From DATHGT01 sp035317605 (GTDB taxonomy: Bacteria; Methylomirabilota; Methylomirabilia; Rokubacteriales; CSP1-6), in assembly GCA_035317605.1 (NCBI GenBank), contig DATHGT010000371.1, forward strand, positions 1-23,467: a DNA stretch of 23,467 bases, written 5' to 3'. The stretch's first letter is position 1. The number at the start of each line of letters is the position of its first letter. Positions 15,143-23,411 of the stretch are shown here, piece after piece. Below the pieces are notes generated by a model. It was not told the DNA's origin. It saw nothing but the letters and a program-made list of their open reading frames with translations, and searched no databases. The position numbers and the translations under genes were made by a program.

Positions 15143-16327
15143 ATGACCATCTCACGCTGGGCCCGCATCGCCGTCGCCACCGTGCTCGTCGCGCTCACCG
15201 TCACGCCCGCGCTCGCCCAGGATCCGCCCGTCCGCATCGGCTACGCGATCGCGCGCACCGGACCGTGGGCGGCCGGCTCGCAGGTCACGCAGGAGCCCAA
15301 CTACCTTCTGTGGGCGGAGCAGGTCAACGCGGCCGGGGGCCTCAACGTGCAGGGCAAGCGCCGGAAGGTCGAGCTGATCGGCTTCGACGACCGGAGCGAG
15401 ACGGATACCGTCGTGCGCACGTTCGAGAAGCTGATGGGCAGCGACAAGGTCGACCTGATCCTGCCGCCGTGGGGCACCGGCGCCAACTTCGCGGTCATGC
15501 CGCTCATCCAGAAGTACGGCTATCCGATGCTGGCGCCCACGGCCACCGGCCGCAAGCTCATCGAGATGAAGAACCCGTTCTTCTTCGCCCTGCTCCAGCA
15601 GCCGGACCGCATCATGGGTGCGCTCGCCGACTTCCTGGCCGCCAAGGGCGCGAAGACCGCGGCCGTGATCTACGTGGACGAGTTGTTCGGGCTGGAGACC
15701 GTGGGCGCGCTGGAGACGGCCCTCAAGGCCAAGGGCATCGAGATCGTGGACAAGAAGAGCTACCCGCTCGGCGTGAAGGATCTCTCGCCGGTGCTGCGCG
15801 ACTTCAAGGCCAAGAACCCGGACGCCTTCCTCGGCATCACCTATCCCCCTGACACGTTCCTGGCCACCGCGCAGGCCAAGGAGGTCGGCTTCAATCCCAA
15901 GGTGTTCTACGTCGCCGTGGGCAGCGCCTTTCCCGTCTACAAGCAGCGGATGGGCGAGACCATCGAGGGCGTGACGGGCATCGGCACCTGGAACCCCAAG
16001 ACCGGCGGACCCGCGAAAGCGTACTTCGACGCCCACGTCGCGAAGTTCCAGAAGGAGCCCGACCGCTGGGCGAGCGCTCACGCGTGGGCGGGGCTGCAGA
16101 TCCTCCAGCAGTCGGTGGAGAAGGTCGGTCTCGATCGCAAGGCGATCCGCGACCACATCGCGGCCACCGAGTTCGAGACCATCGTCGGCAAGATCCGCTT
16201 CAAGGACGGCGAGAACGTCACCACGCCCGGCATCGTGAGTCAGTGGCAGAAGGGTGAGTTCGAGGTGGTGTGGCCCACCGACCGGGCCACCGCGCCCGCG
16301 CTCTTCCCGAAGCCCGTGTGGAAATAG
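15143..16327 (+). CDS. livK: Liv-type ABC transporter substrate-binding protein
   Basis: The 394-residue product has a signal peptide MTISRWARIAVATVLVALTVTPALA, cleaved before QDPPVRIGYAIARTG. The mature protein is a periplasmic-binding-protein-like domain I fold of the Peripla_BP_6 type: NYLLWAEQVNAAGGL, KRRKVELIGFDDRSETDTVVRTFEKL, PTATGRKLIE near residue 132, and AAVIYVDELFGLETVGALETALKAKGIEIV near residue 175 at the domain hinge. The following permeases and ATPases are encoded without gaps, so this is the dedicated ligand receptor of the system. Ligands of this family include branched-chain amino acids, amides, urea and aromatic acids; the actual one cannot be read. It is the first gene of a five-gene operon, in the standard K-H-M-G-F order. 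Confidence 0.94.
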   Translation: MTISRWARIAVATVLVALTVTPALAQDPPVRIGYAIARTGPWAAGSQVTQEPNYLLWAEQVNAAGGLNVQGKRRKVELIGFDDRSETDTVVRTFEKLMGSDKVDLILPPWGTGANFAVMPLIQKYGYPMLAPTATGRKLIEMKNPFFFALLQQPDRIMGALADFLAAKGAKTAAVIYVDELFGLETVGALETALKAKGIEIVDKKSYPLGVKDLSPVLRDFKAKNPDAFLGITYPPDTFLATAQAKEVGFNPKVFYVAVGSAFPVYKQRMGETIEGVTGIGTWNPKTGGPAKAYFDAHVAKFQKEPDRWASAHAWAGLQILQQSVEKVGLDRKAIRDHIAATEFETIVGKIRFKDGENVTTPGIVSQWQKGEFEVVWPTDRATAPALFPKPVWK

Positions 16328-17199
16328 GCAGGACGCTCTGGCTCGACCTCACCCTCGCCGGGCTCATCACCGGCGGGATGTACGCGCTGGTCGCCGTCGG
16401 GCTGAATCTTCAATACGGCCTGATGCGGGTGATGAACATCGCCCACGGCGAGTTCCTGATGGTCGGCGCCTACCTCGCCTACTGGGCGTACACGCTCACG
16501 GGCGTGAGCCCGCTGCTCACGCTGCCCGCCGTGTTCGTCGCGCTCTTCCTGATCGGACTCCTCGTCTTCCGGCTCTGCTTCCGCCGGATCGCGCGGGCGT
16601 CGCCGAGCGTGGAGGTGCTGGAAGCCCGTAGCCTGCTCGTCGGCTTCGGGCTGATGTTCCTGATCCAGAACGGCGCCTACCTCGCGTGGGGCGCCGACCT
16701 CCGCGGCTACGAATATCTGGCGCGACCGGTGGAGATCGCGGGCGCGCGCTTCGGAGCCAACCGGCTCGTGGTCTTCGCCTTCGCGGTGGGGGTGAGCGTG
16801 GTGCTGCTGGCCCTCCTGCGCTTCACGCTCTTCGGCAAGGCGGTGCGGGCGATGATGCAGTCGCCGCGGGGCGCCCAGCTCGTCGGCATCGACGTCGGGC
16901 TCCTGCATCCCGTCGTGTTCGGCGTGGGGCTGGCCCTGGCCGGGGTGGCGGGCGCGCTGCTCTCGATGATCTACGAGATCTCGCCGGCCATGGGCGAGCC
17001 CTACACGGTCACCGCGCTGATCGTGATCACGCTGGGCGGTCTCGGCAGCGCGCCCGGCAGTCTTTTGGGCGGGCTCTTGCTCGGGCTCGTGGAAACGTAC
17101 GGCACCCACGTGAGCAATCCCTCGATGAAGATGCTGCTCTCGTACGGCGTGTTCGTGCTGGTGCTGATCCTCCGTCCGCGCGGGCTCTTCGCGCGGTGA
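16318..17199 (+). CDS. livH: Liv-type ABC transporter permease (LivH family)
   Basis: Translation most likely begins at GTG 16318, within the last codons of livK, giving MEIGRTLWLDLTLAGLITGGMYALVAVGLNLQYGLMRVMNIAHGEF and a 293-residue protein. The motif NLQYGLMRVMNIAHGEFLMVGAY near residues 29-51 is diagnostic of LivH. The EAA-like stretch near the end (ITLGGLGSAPGSLLGGLLLGLVETYG) is the ATPase-contact loop region. About eight hydrophobic segments are visible, as expected for this inner-membrane family. An upstream in-frame ATG at 16270 would add residues antisense in character to livK coding and has no family support. The 10-base overlap with livK and a 4-base overlap with livM imply coupled translation. 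Confidence 0.93.
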   Translation: MEIGRTLWLDLTLAGLITGGMYALVAVGLNLQYGLMRVMNIAHGEFLMVGAYLAYWAYTLTGVSPLLTLPAVFVALFLIGLLVFRLCFRRIARASPSVEVLEARSLLVGFGLMFLIQNGAYLAWGADLRGYEYLARPVEIAGARFGANRLVVFAFAVGVSVVLLALLRFTLFGKAVRAMMQSPRGAQLVGIDVGLLHPVVFGVGLALAGVAGALLSMIYEISPAMGEPYTVTALIVITLGGLGSAPGSLLGGLLLGLVETYGTHVSNPSMKMLLSYGVFVLVLILRPRGLFAR

Positions 17200-18141
17200 G
17201 CGCCGCGCGCGCGGTGGTCGCGACCGGCGCCGCCGCGCTCGTGCTGGCGGCGGCCCCCTGGCTGCTCTCGGACTTCCTGCTCTCGCTCACCGTCGCCTGC
17301 CTGATGTACGCGGGCCTCGCGGTGAGCTGGGCGATGTTCTCGGGGCCGACCCACTATCTGTCGCTGGCCACCGCCGCCTTCTTCGGGCTCGGCGCCTACG
17401 TGACGGCGTGGGGCGTGGCCACGCTGCCGTGGGCGCTCTGCGTGGCCGGCGGCGGCCTCGTCGCCGCCGTCTTCGCGGCGCTGGTGGGCGCCGCCGTGCT
17501 GCACCTGCGGGGCGCGTACTTCGCGGTGCTCACGTTCGGCCTCGGCGAGCTGGTCCGCCACGCGATCACCTATTTCGAGAAGAGTTACTTCCGCACGGTG
17601 GGCCGCGTGCTCACGAAGACGCCCGACGCGACGACCGTCTACCTGACCGTGCTCGGGGTGGCGGCGGCGGCGGTCGCCGTCGCCGCCGTCGTGCGCGCCA
17701 GCCGGCTCGGACTCGCGCTCCGCGGGATCGGCGGCGACGAGGAGCGCGCCCAGACCCTCGGCGTGAGCACGCGGCGGATGAAGATCGCGGGCTTCGCGCT
17801 CTCCGCGTTCTTCGCGGGCGCGATGGGCGCGGCGGTGGCCGTGCGCTGGACGTACATCGACCCGCCCGCGGTCTTCAACCCGTTCATCGGGTTGCAGACC
17901 GTGCTGATCGCGATGGTGGGCGGCGCCGCCACGCTCGGCGGACCGCTCGCGTCCGCCGTCGTCTTCAGCCTGTTCACGGAATTCCTGCGCCTGCGATTCC
18001 CCTACGCGTTCCTGCTCGTGCTCGGAACGCTGCTGATCGTGCTCGTGCTCTATCTGCCGGGCGGACTCGCCTCGCTCGTCGAACGTCGCCGGCCGGCCGC
18101 GGCAGCGGGAGGAGCCGCTCGAGGGGCGGGAGGACCCACCC

Positions 18142-18149
<8 letters not shown>
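17196..18149 (+). CDS. livM: Liv-type ABC transporter permease (LivM family)
   Basis: Starts at GTG 17196, overlapping the livH stop as GTGA, and encodes 317 residues. Family landmarks are the N-terminal membrane segments followed by HYLSLATAAFFGLGAYVTAWG (the LivM counterpart of the LivH N-terminal motif), HLRGAYFAVLTFGLGELVRH near residue 105, RASRLGLALRGIGGDEERAQTLGVSTRRMKIAGFALSAFFAGAMGA near residues 168-215 (the cytoplasmic EAA loop), and QTVLIAMVGGAATLGGPLASAVVF. It pairs with LivH as a heterodimeric inner-membrane channel. The C-terminus (ERRRPAAAAGGAARGAGGPTRG) is a long alanine/glycine/arginine tail not needed for the fold. The last 8 bases overlap the start of livG. Confidence 0.93.
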
Positions 18150-18881
<732 letters not shown>

Positions 18882-18885
<4 letters not shown>

Positions 18886-19604
18886 GCGCCGGTCTCACGG
18901 TACGAGGACTCACGGCCGGCTACGGCGGCCTCCGTGTGCTTCACGGCCTCGACCTGGACGTCCCCGCCGGCCGGCTCACCGCGGTCGTCGGGCCGAACGG
19001 CGCCGGTAAGTCCACGCTGCTGCGAGCGCTGTCCGGCCTGGTGACTCGAACGGGAGAGATCCGGCTCGACGGCGCGCCGCTGCCGGAAGCGCCGGCGGCG
19101 ATCGTGGCGCGCGGTCTCGGTCACGTCCCCGAGGGACGCGAGCTGTTCGCCCGGATGACCGTGCGGGAAAACCTCGAGCTGGGCGCCTGGCGCGCCGCTC
19201 GCGGCGAGCGCGCGGCCCGCGAGGCGCGCGTGGTCGCGCTGTTCCCGCGGCTCGGCGAGCGCCGGGGCCAGCTCGCGGGCTCGCTCAGCGGAGGCGAGCA
19301 GCAGATGCTCGCCGTCGGGCGCGCGCTGATGGGCGGCCCGCGCCTGCTCATGCTCGACGAGCCGTCGCTCGGCCTGGCGCCGCGGCTCGTCGACCAGCTC
19401 CTCGCGGTCGTGCGCCGCCTGCCCGACGAGGGCGTGACCGTGCTGCTGGTGGAGCAGAACGTCGGCAAGGCTCTGGCCCTGGCCGAGGACGCCTACGTGA
19501 TCGAGCGCGGCCGCGTGGTGCTCCACGGCTCCGCCCGCGGGCTGCTCGACTCCGAGGCGATCCGCGCCGCCTACCTCGGGGTGGCCGCCGGCCCTCGCCC
19601 CTGA
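18882..19604 (+). CDS. livF: Liv-type ABC transporter ATPase (LivF family)
   Basis: GTG 18882 overlaps the livG stop as GTGA. The 240-residue product has a canonical set of motifs: Walker A GPNGAGKST near residue 37, Q-loop region LGHVPEGRELFARMTVRENLELGAW (the PEGR sequence typical of LivF), signature LSGGEQQMLAVGRAL near residue 132, Walker B LLMLDEPSLGLAP near residue 152 and H-loop region VLLVEQNVGKAL, where the usual His is Gln as in other LivF proteins. Together with LivG it powers uptake by the LivK-H-M system. It is the last gene of the operon; 118 bases separate it from the next gene, with no obvious terminator. Confidence 0.94.
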
Positions 19605-19710
19605 CGATCGCGGCCCCGCCCCCTTGACGGACGCGTCGCCGTCTGCGAAACAAGACGGTGGTCGAAGTCGCCGTCGCGCGGGGACGGATCCCCGCCCGTC
19701 GGAACCCCGG

Positions 19711-19716
19711 AAGGAG
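19711..19716 (+). promoter_or_regulatory. Ribosome binding site fixing the periplasmic TPR protein start
   Basis: AAGGAG, 6 bases before the ATG at 19723. Together with the signal peptide this excludes the longer open frame, which begins with TTG near 19624. Confidence 0.7.
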
Positions 19717-19722
19717 CGTCCC

Positions 19723-20193
19723 ATGCTGAGACAACTCATCGGTGCCCTCGCCCTCGTCCTCGCCGTCACCGGCTCGGCTGTGGCCGCCGACACCCCCGCC
19801 AAGTCGGCGCCCGCGGCCGAGGTCGACACCGACCTCGCCACCGCGCGGGCCCGCATCGACGCCTCCGACTGGAAGGGCGCGACCGACGTCTTGCAGAAGG
19901 CCGTCGCCCGCGATCCGGGCAACGCCGACTATCACAACCTGCTCGCGTACTCGATCCGGAAGGGACCGAGCCCCAACATGGACCTCGTGTTCAAGCACTA
20001 CGGAGAGGCGCTGCGGATCAATCCCAAGCACCGCGACGCCCACGAGTACATCGGCGAGGCGTACCTGATGGTCGGCAACGTGGGCAAGGCCAAGGAGCAC
20101 CTGGCCAAGCTGGACAAGCTCTGCTTCCTGCCGTGCGGACAGTTCCGCGACCTCAAGCGGGAGATCGAGAAATACGAAGCCACGAAGAAGTAG
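19723..20193 (+). CDS. Secreted small TPR protein
   Basis: The 156-residue product starts with a signal peptide (MLRQLIGALALVLAVTGSAVA, cut near residue 21 or 22) and has no lipobox, so it should be periplasmic. Two to three tetratricopeptide repeats follow: ARARIDASDWKGATDVLQKAVARDPGN, then DYHNLLAYSIRKG, then HYGEALRINPKHRDAHEYIGEAYLMVGNVGKAKEHL. The C-terminus has LCFLPCGQFRDLKREIEKYE, with two cysteines four apart, conserved in the family as I know it and possibly redox-active or disulfide-bonded. Related proteins are common in proteobacteria next to unrelated genes and have no established function. The pairing with the downstream zinc-ribbon protein is close (44 bases), so the two may share a transcript. 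Confidence 0.85.
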   Translation: MLRQLIGALALVLAVTGSAVAADTPAKSAPAAEVDTDLATARARIDASDWKGATDVLQKAVARDPGNADYHNLLAYSIRKGPSPNMDLVFKHYGEALRINPKHRDAHEYIGEAYLMVGNVGKAKEHLAKLDKLCFLPCGQFRDLKREIEKYEATKK

Positions 20194-20237
20194 CCGTCCG
20201 CAGGCACCGGGCCGATCGGGGGACGTGAGAGACCGCG

Positions 20238-20558
20238 ATGCCGACGGTCACGATCGGCTTTCCCACCGGCGTGCTCTTCGACGTCATGATGCGCGGTGGC
20301 CCCCTGCCTCATCGGTATGAGCCGCTCGGGGGGCAGCTCATGCGTCCGGGGCCGCTGGACTTCACGCCGGACGAGGCGATCGCGATACGAAACTGGCTCG
20401 CTCAGCAGCCCGAGGGATTCATCGACCTGCGCGACCGTTACGGCGCGATCGGAGGCATCGACCGCGCCCTGCGGATCCTGAAGCTGTGCACAGGGTGCGG
20501 CGAAGCGCTGACACGCGACGAGGTCTTGCGGGATCGCTGCCGGCGCTGCCGCGCATGA
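20238..20558 (+). CDS. Small protein with C-terminal zinc-ribbon-like CxxC pair
   Basis: The 106-residue product has no family I recognise. The middle is soluble and partly helical (FTPDEAIAIRNWLAQQPEGFIDLRDRYGAIGGIDRALRIL). The C-terminus contains CTGC and, 16 residues later, CRRC, the spacing of a small zinc ribbon or treble-clef knuckle. Codon use has the high GC third positions of the neighbours, which favours a real gene. The start ATG 20238 has only a weak GTGAGAG upstream; a later ATG would remove the N-terminal glycine-rich part. It follows the secreted TPR gene at 44 bases but lacks a signal peptide, so it should be cytoplasmic. Confidence 0.6.
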   Translation: MPTVTIGFPTGVLFDVMMRGGPLPHRYEPLGGQLMRPGPLDFTPDEAIAIRNWLAQQPEGFIDLRDRYGAIGGIDRALRILKLCTGCGEALTRDEVLRDRCRRCRA

Positions 20559-20667
20559 TCGCGGCGCTCGTCCAGCCTTCACTTCAACCCCTCACCAAGA
20601 TCACGCGCGGCTGTTCCGCGGGCTCCGACGCCAACAGGACCACCCGATTTGGGCGAGATGCGCAGGG

Positions 20668-22395
20668 TCAGGCGGGCGCGCGCTGACAGATCACGTTGAG
20701 GATCGCGGGTTGGCCGTCGCGGACGGCGGCGAGCCCGCGCTTGAGGGCGGCGGGGAGCTCCGCCGGAGTGTCCACCCGCTCGCCGTAGCCGTCGACCGCG
20801 CGGGCCAGCTCTTCGAAATGCGGCGAGGGCTGAAGCTCGCTCAGCGGAAACCGGCCGCGCGTCTTGGCCACGCCGTCGGGATGGACGCCGAGCGCGCCGA
20901 ACTTCACGGCCTCCCACTGCTGGTTGTTGAAGATCACGGTCAGCACGGGTAGCCCGTGGGCGCGCTGGGCGAAGAGACACGAGAGCGGCTCACCGAAGAA
21001 GTACGCGCCGTCCCCGACGGTGGCGATCACCGTCGACTCCGGACGCGCCAGCTTCACGCCCAGCGCCGCGCCCAGGCCGAAGCCGAGCCCGCTCGAGTGC
21101 GGCGACGCGAAGTAACTCCCCGGCCGATCGAACGCGGCGAAGCGACGGTCCAGCGGATACTCGTTGACCACCACCGTGCTCTCGTCCATCAGCTCGCCGA
21201 CGCAGCGCGCGGCCCAGGCGAACCCGATCGTCGACTTGCTCGCCTGCTGGAGTGCGGCCTCCTGCCACACGGCGTGGCGCTGGCGATGCTCACCGGCCAG
21301 CCGCTCGGCCCGATGGGCTCCCGCGTGACGATCGGCATGACGTCGCACCGCCTCGGCCAGAAGGGGCAGCGCGGCGGCCGGGGTGGCGGCGATCGGCACG
21401 TCGCACGGATAGCTCCGCATCGGATAGCGCGAGAAGAACGGATCGACGCCGAGATGGATCACCTTCGCGCCGGGATCGGGCTTCTGGAGCGCGGGATACC
21501 ACGGCACGTCGGCTTCGACGACCAGGATCGCGTCGGCCTCGGCCAGCGACGGGTTCGTCGAGCCGGACTGGTTGTAGCCCAGGTGAAGCGGATGTCCGTG
21601 CGGGAAGTTCAAATAAATGGGATCGGCTTCCACCACGCCGATGGCGCCGGCTTCCGCGAGCTCGATCAGGCCGGCGACCGCGCGCGGGTCGATCCCCGCC
21701 GCCGACACGAGGATGAGCGGGCGCTCAGCGAGAGCGAGCACGCGCGCGGCTTCCTCGATGCGCGCGGGATCGGGGTAGCGCTCGCTCGGCGCGTGGCGCC
21801 GGGCCGGCGAGGTGATCGTCACCGCGCCGGGACGGACCGCCAGCACCTCGCGCGGCAGCGTGAGGTACACGGGCCCGCGCGGCTCGGCGAGCATCAATTC
21901 GAGCGCGCGATCCACGACCGATTCGAGCTGAACGGGAGTGCGCAGCTCGTAGTCCCATTTGACGTATTCCCGAAGCATGGCGGCCTGATCGAAGCTCTCC
22001 TGCGCCCAGTGGATGTGCAGGTCGCGCGCGCCGGGCAGTCCTTCCTCGGTGATCGGCGTGCGCCCCGCGCTCATCAAGACGGGGACGTTGGCGCGGGACG
22101 CGGTGATGATCGCGGTCGACGCGTTGCCGGTCCCCACGCTGACGTGCACCATCACCGCCGCGGGACGTCCGCCCGCCGCGTAGTAGCCGTGGGCCATCGA
22201 CACCGCGACGAACTCGTGGGGCACCAGCAGCGGACGCGGCGCCGGCCGGCCGTCGGCCTCGAAGCGCGCGAACGCTTCCACCAGCGAGGCGAAGTCGGTG
22301 CCGGCGTTGCCGAGGAACACGTCGATGCCCCGGTCCTTCAGCAGCTCGAGATACGCCTCCGCGACCGTCTCCGGATGCAGCGTGCGCGTGCCCAT
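20668..22395 (-). CDS. ThDP-dependent enzyme, acetolactate-synthase-like
   Basis: From ATG 22395 the product has 575 residues in the three-domain layout of ThDP enzymes. The pyrimidine-binding domain has VPHEF with catalytic Glu61, and VSVGTGNASTAI. The central Rossmann-like domain spans roughly residues 190-330. The pyrophosphate domain contains GDGAYFFGEPLSCLF (461-475) followed 27 residues after GDG by NN (490-491), the Mg-ThDP motif. FAD-binding residues of true acetolactate synthase cannot be confirmed by eye, and there is no ilvN small subunit beside it. It could be a decarboxylase or carboligase acting on a 2-oxo acid; the substrate is open. A histidine/arginine-rich linker near residues 350-380 (RRHADRHAGAHRAERLAGEHRQRH) is unusual. 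Confidence 0.9.
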   Translation of the reverse strand: MGTRTLHPETVAEAYLELLKDRGIDVFLGNAGTDFASLVEAFARFEADGRPAPRPLLVPHEFVAVSMAHGYYAAGGRPAAVMVHVSVGTGNASTAIITASRANVPVLMSAGRTPITEEGLPGARDLHIHWAQESFDQAAMLREYVKWDYELRTPVQLESVVDRALELMLAEPRGPVYLTLPREVLAVRPGAVTITSPARRHAPSERYPDPARIEEAARVLALAERPLILVSAAGIDPRAVAGLIELAEAGAIGVVEADPIYLNFPHGHPLHLGYNQSGSTNPSLAEADAILVVEADVPWYPALQKPDPGAKVIHLGVDPFFSRYPMRSYPCDVPIAATPAAALPLLAEAVRRHADRHAGAHRAERLAGEHRQRHAVWQEAALQQASKSTIGFAWAARCVGELMDESTVVVNEYPLDRRFAAFDRPGSYFASPHSSGLGFGLGAALGVKLARPESTVIATVGDGAYFFGEPLSCLFAQRAHGLPVLTVIFNNQQWEAVKFGALGVHPDGVAKTRGRFPLSELQPSPHFEELARAVDGYGERVDTPAELPAALKRGLAAVRDGQPAILNVICQRAPA

Positions 22396-22400
22396 GTCCG

Positions 22401-22408
22401 CCCTCCCT
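22401..22408 (-). promoter_or_regulatory. Ribosome binding site fixing the ThDP-enzyme start
   Basis: AGGGAGGG on the minus strand, 6 bases before the ATG at 22395. It excludes an 11-residue N-terminal extension that is also open. Confidence 0.75.
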
Positions 22409-22426
22409 GATCTCTGCGTCGGCGAC

Positions 22427-22432
22427 ATTCTA
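22427..22432 (-). promoter_or_regulatory. Candidate -10 element of the ThDP-enzyme gene
   Basis: TAGAAT on the minus strand. The transcript would start near 22420 and have a leader of about 24 bases with the AGGGAGGG site. The hexamer overlaps the stop codon of the 91-residue gene upstream. I see no good -35. Confidence 0.35.
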
Positions 22433-22705
22433 GACCGGCTCGGGGTTCGACCTGACCGGTCGCGCCAGGCTCACCGCGATCCGATCGCGCGTGGCCTCGT
22501 CGAAGTCACGGCCGTAGAATCGCAAGAAGATCGCTTCGCGGATCCGCTCGGGCGAGGCTTCCGGCTCACGTGTCAGGATCGACGCCACGACCAGGGCCCG
22601 GGCCGTCGCATACATCGAGAACCCCATCCGCAACCGATCCTCCCCCGGGCGCGCGAGAAGCATTTGCCGGTACCGCGCCTCGACATCGGCGGGCGTGTCC
22701 TTCAT
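22430..22705 (-). CDS. 91-residue partner of the nucleotidyltransferase, unknown function
   Basis: The ATG at 22705 overlaps the stop of the nucleotidyltransferase gene (ATGA), so the two are translationally coupled. The protein is small, soluble and mostly helical: residues 1-16 polar, RLRMGFSMYATARALVVASIL near residues 25-45, then FLRFYGRDFDEATRDRIAVSLA near residues 60-81. Proteins with the same GxSMyxTARALVxASI and LRFYGxDF features are, to my knowledge, widespread next to nucleotidyltransferase-fold genes and have no assigned function. No HEPN RxxxxH motif is present. It could be the antitoxin or modification target of the neighbouring enzyme; this is an inference from gene order. Confidence 0.75.
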   Translation of the reverse strand: MKDTPADVEARYRQMLLARPGEDRLRMGFSMYATARALVVASILTREPEASPERIREAIFLRFYGRDFDEATRDRIAVSLARPVRSNPEPV

Positions 22706-23247
22706 GCCATCGCCTCTCGGTACAGCGCGGCGAGTCCGAGGCGCTCCATCCATTGGGCGAGGTACTGGCGATCCAGGTCGGTCACCGACTCGGCCAGATT
22801 CCGGACATCCGCGAGCTGAACCGCGGACCGGCTTTCGCGCGCCCACTCGAGCTTGGAGAGGATCAAGTCCTCCGGGGCCACGACGAACAATTCCTGACCC
22901 TCTACCGTCAGGCGGCGGCGGCGCGCGAATTCCGTCCGTCGATACTCGGTCTCCTTCCGCACAACGATGTCCACCTTTACGACCAGGGCGGTGTGGATCA
23001 TGTTGAACGCCGCTGGGATCTCGACCGCGTGATGCACGGCTTGGTGATCGACGTAAAAATCGTCTTCGAACAGGCGACAGACGCGATCGACGTCAGGCGC
23101 GGACAGCTCGACGACCAGGTCGATGTCACGAGTCATGCGCGGCACCGCGTAGTGGTTCATCGCGACAGATCCGGTCACCATGTACGCGATGCCCGCACCC
23201 CGCAACCGCTCCGCCACGATCTTCAAGACCTCCAGCTCCTCGCTCAT
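22702..23247 (-). CDS. Nucleotidyltransferase-fold protein (AbiEii-like / MNT superfamily)
   Basis: The 181-residue product begins with a helix, then AYMVTGSVAMNHYAVPRMTRDIDLVVEL. It has the GS motif (residues 26-27), the DxD pair Asp41 and Asp43, and a third carboxylate Asp93 in VKVDIVV. These are the hallmarks of nucleotidyltransferase-fold enzymes. The C-terminus (LFVVAPEDLILSKLEWARESRSAVQLADVRNLAE) matches the helical part of AbiEii/UPF-type nucleotidyltransferases, where a lysine-rich EDLILSKL segment is typical. Such enzymes transfer NMP to tRNA, proteins or other targets and often act in toxin-antitoxin or anti-phage modules. No Shine-Dalgarno sequence lies before ATG 23247; a TTGATC-N17-GACAAT promoter puts the transcript start about 5 bases before it. 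It is the first gene of the pair. Confidence 0.85.
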   Translation of the reverse strand: MSEELEVLKIVAERLRGAGIAYMVTGSVAMNHYAVPRMTRDIDLVVELSAPDVDRVCRLFEDDFYVDHQAVHHAVEIPAAFNMIHTALVVKVDIVVRKETEYRRTEFARRRRLTVEGQELFVVAPEDLILSKLEWARESRSAVQLADVRNLAESVTDLDRQYLAQWMERLGLAALYREAMA

Positions 23248-23258
23248 CGACGGTGGCC

Positions 23259-23287
23259 ATTGTCGAGGGTGCAGCGGGGAAGATCAA
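23259..23287 (-). promoter_or_regulatory. Candidate sigma-70 promoter of the nucleotidyltransferase pair
   Basis: On the minus strand TTGATC (23287-23282) and GACAAT (23264-23259) are exactly 17 bases apart. The transcript would start near 23252, 5 bases before the ATG, with no ribosome binding site. The palindrome at 23298-23318 lies immediately upstream and could affect this promoter. Confidence 0.5.
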
Positions 23288-23297
23288 CTCGCGGATC

Positions 23298-23318
23298 GGA
23301 GTGTAATGATTACCCTCC
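23298..23318. promoter_or_regulatory. 21-bp near-perfect palindrome resembling a Fur-family operator
   Basis: The centre is GTAAT-G-ATTAC (23303-23313), flanked by GGAG on one side and CTCC on the other; 9 of 10 base pairs are symmetric. The 5-1-5 core GTAATnATTAC equals the core of Zur boxes of the Bacillus type and is close to the Fur and PerR boxes of the same 7-1-7 design. It is strikingly AT-rich for this DNA. It sits in the divergent region between the nucleotidyltransferase pair and the secreted protein starting at 23412, so it could control either. Confidence 0.5.
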
Positions 23319-23343
23319 AGGGGCGACGCGGCGGGGGAACGGG

Positions 23344-23359
23344 CGATGCATGTACATCG
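23344..23359. repeat. Short inverted repeat upstream of the secreted-protein gene
   Basis: CGATG and CATCG flank CATGTA. The arms are only 5 bases, so chance is possible; listed because it sits between the palindrome and the start of the next gene. Confidence 0.25.
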
Positions 23360-23411
23360 TTTGAACCACGAGCGCGTCTAAAGGCACAGAAGGAGAAAGC
23401 GAGGTCACATC

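Noticed and set aside
19624..19722. N-terminal extension of the secreted TPR protein, and TTGACG at 19624 as a -35 element
   Set aside because: The extension lacks a ribosome binding site and hides the signal peptide. The -35 has no adequate -10 (GAAACA) at 17 bases.
20606..20620. CGCGG-CTGTT-CCGCG hairpin between convergent genes as terminator
   Set aside because: Only 5 base pairs and no T-run on either strand; could be chance at this GC content.
22430..23247. HEPN/MNT toxin-antitoxin pair
   Set aside because: The 91-residue protein has no RxxxxH HEPN motif and the order differs from the usual HEPN-then-MNT layout.
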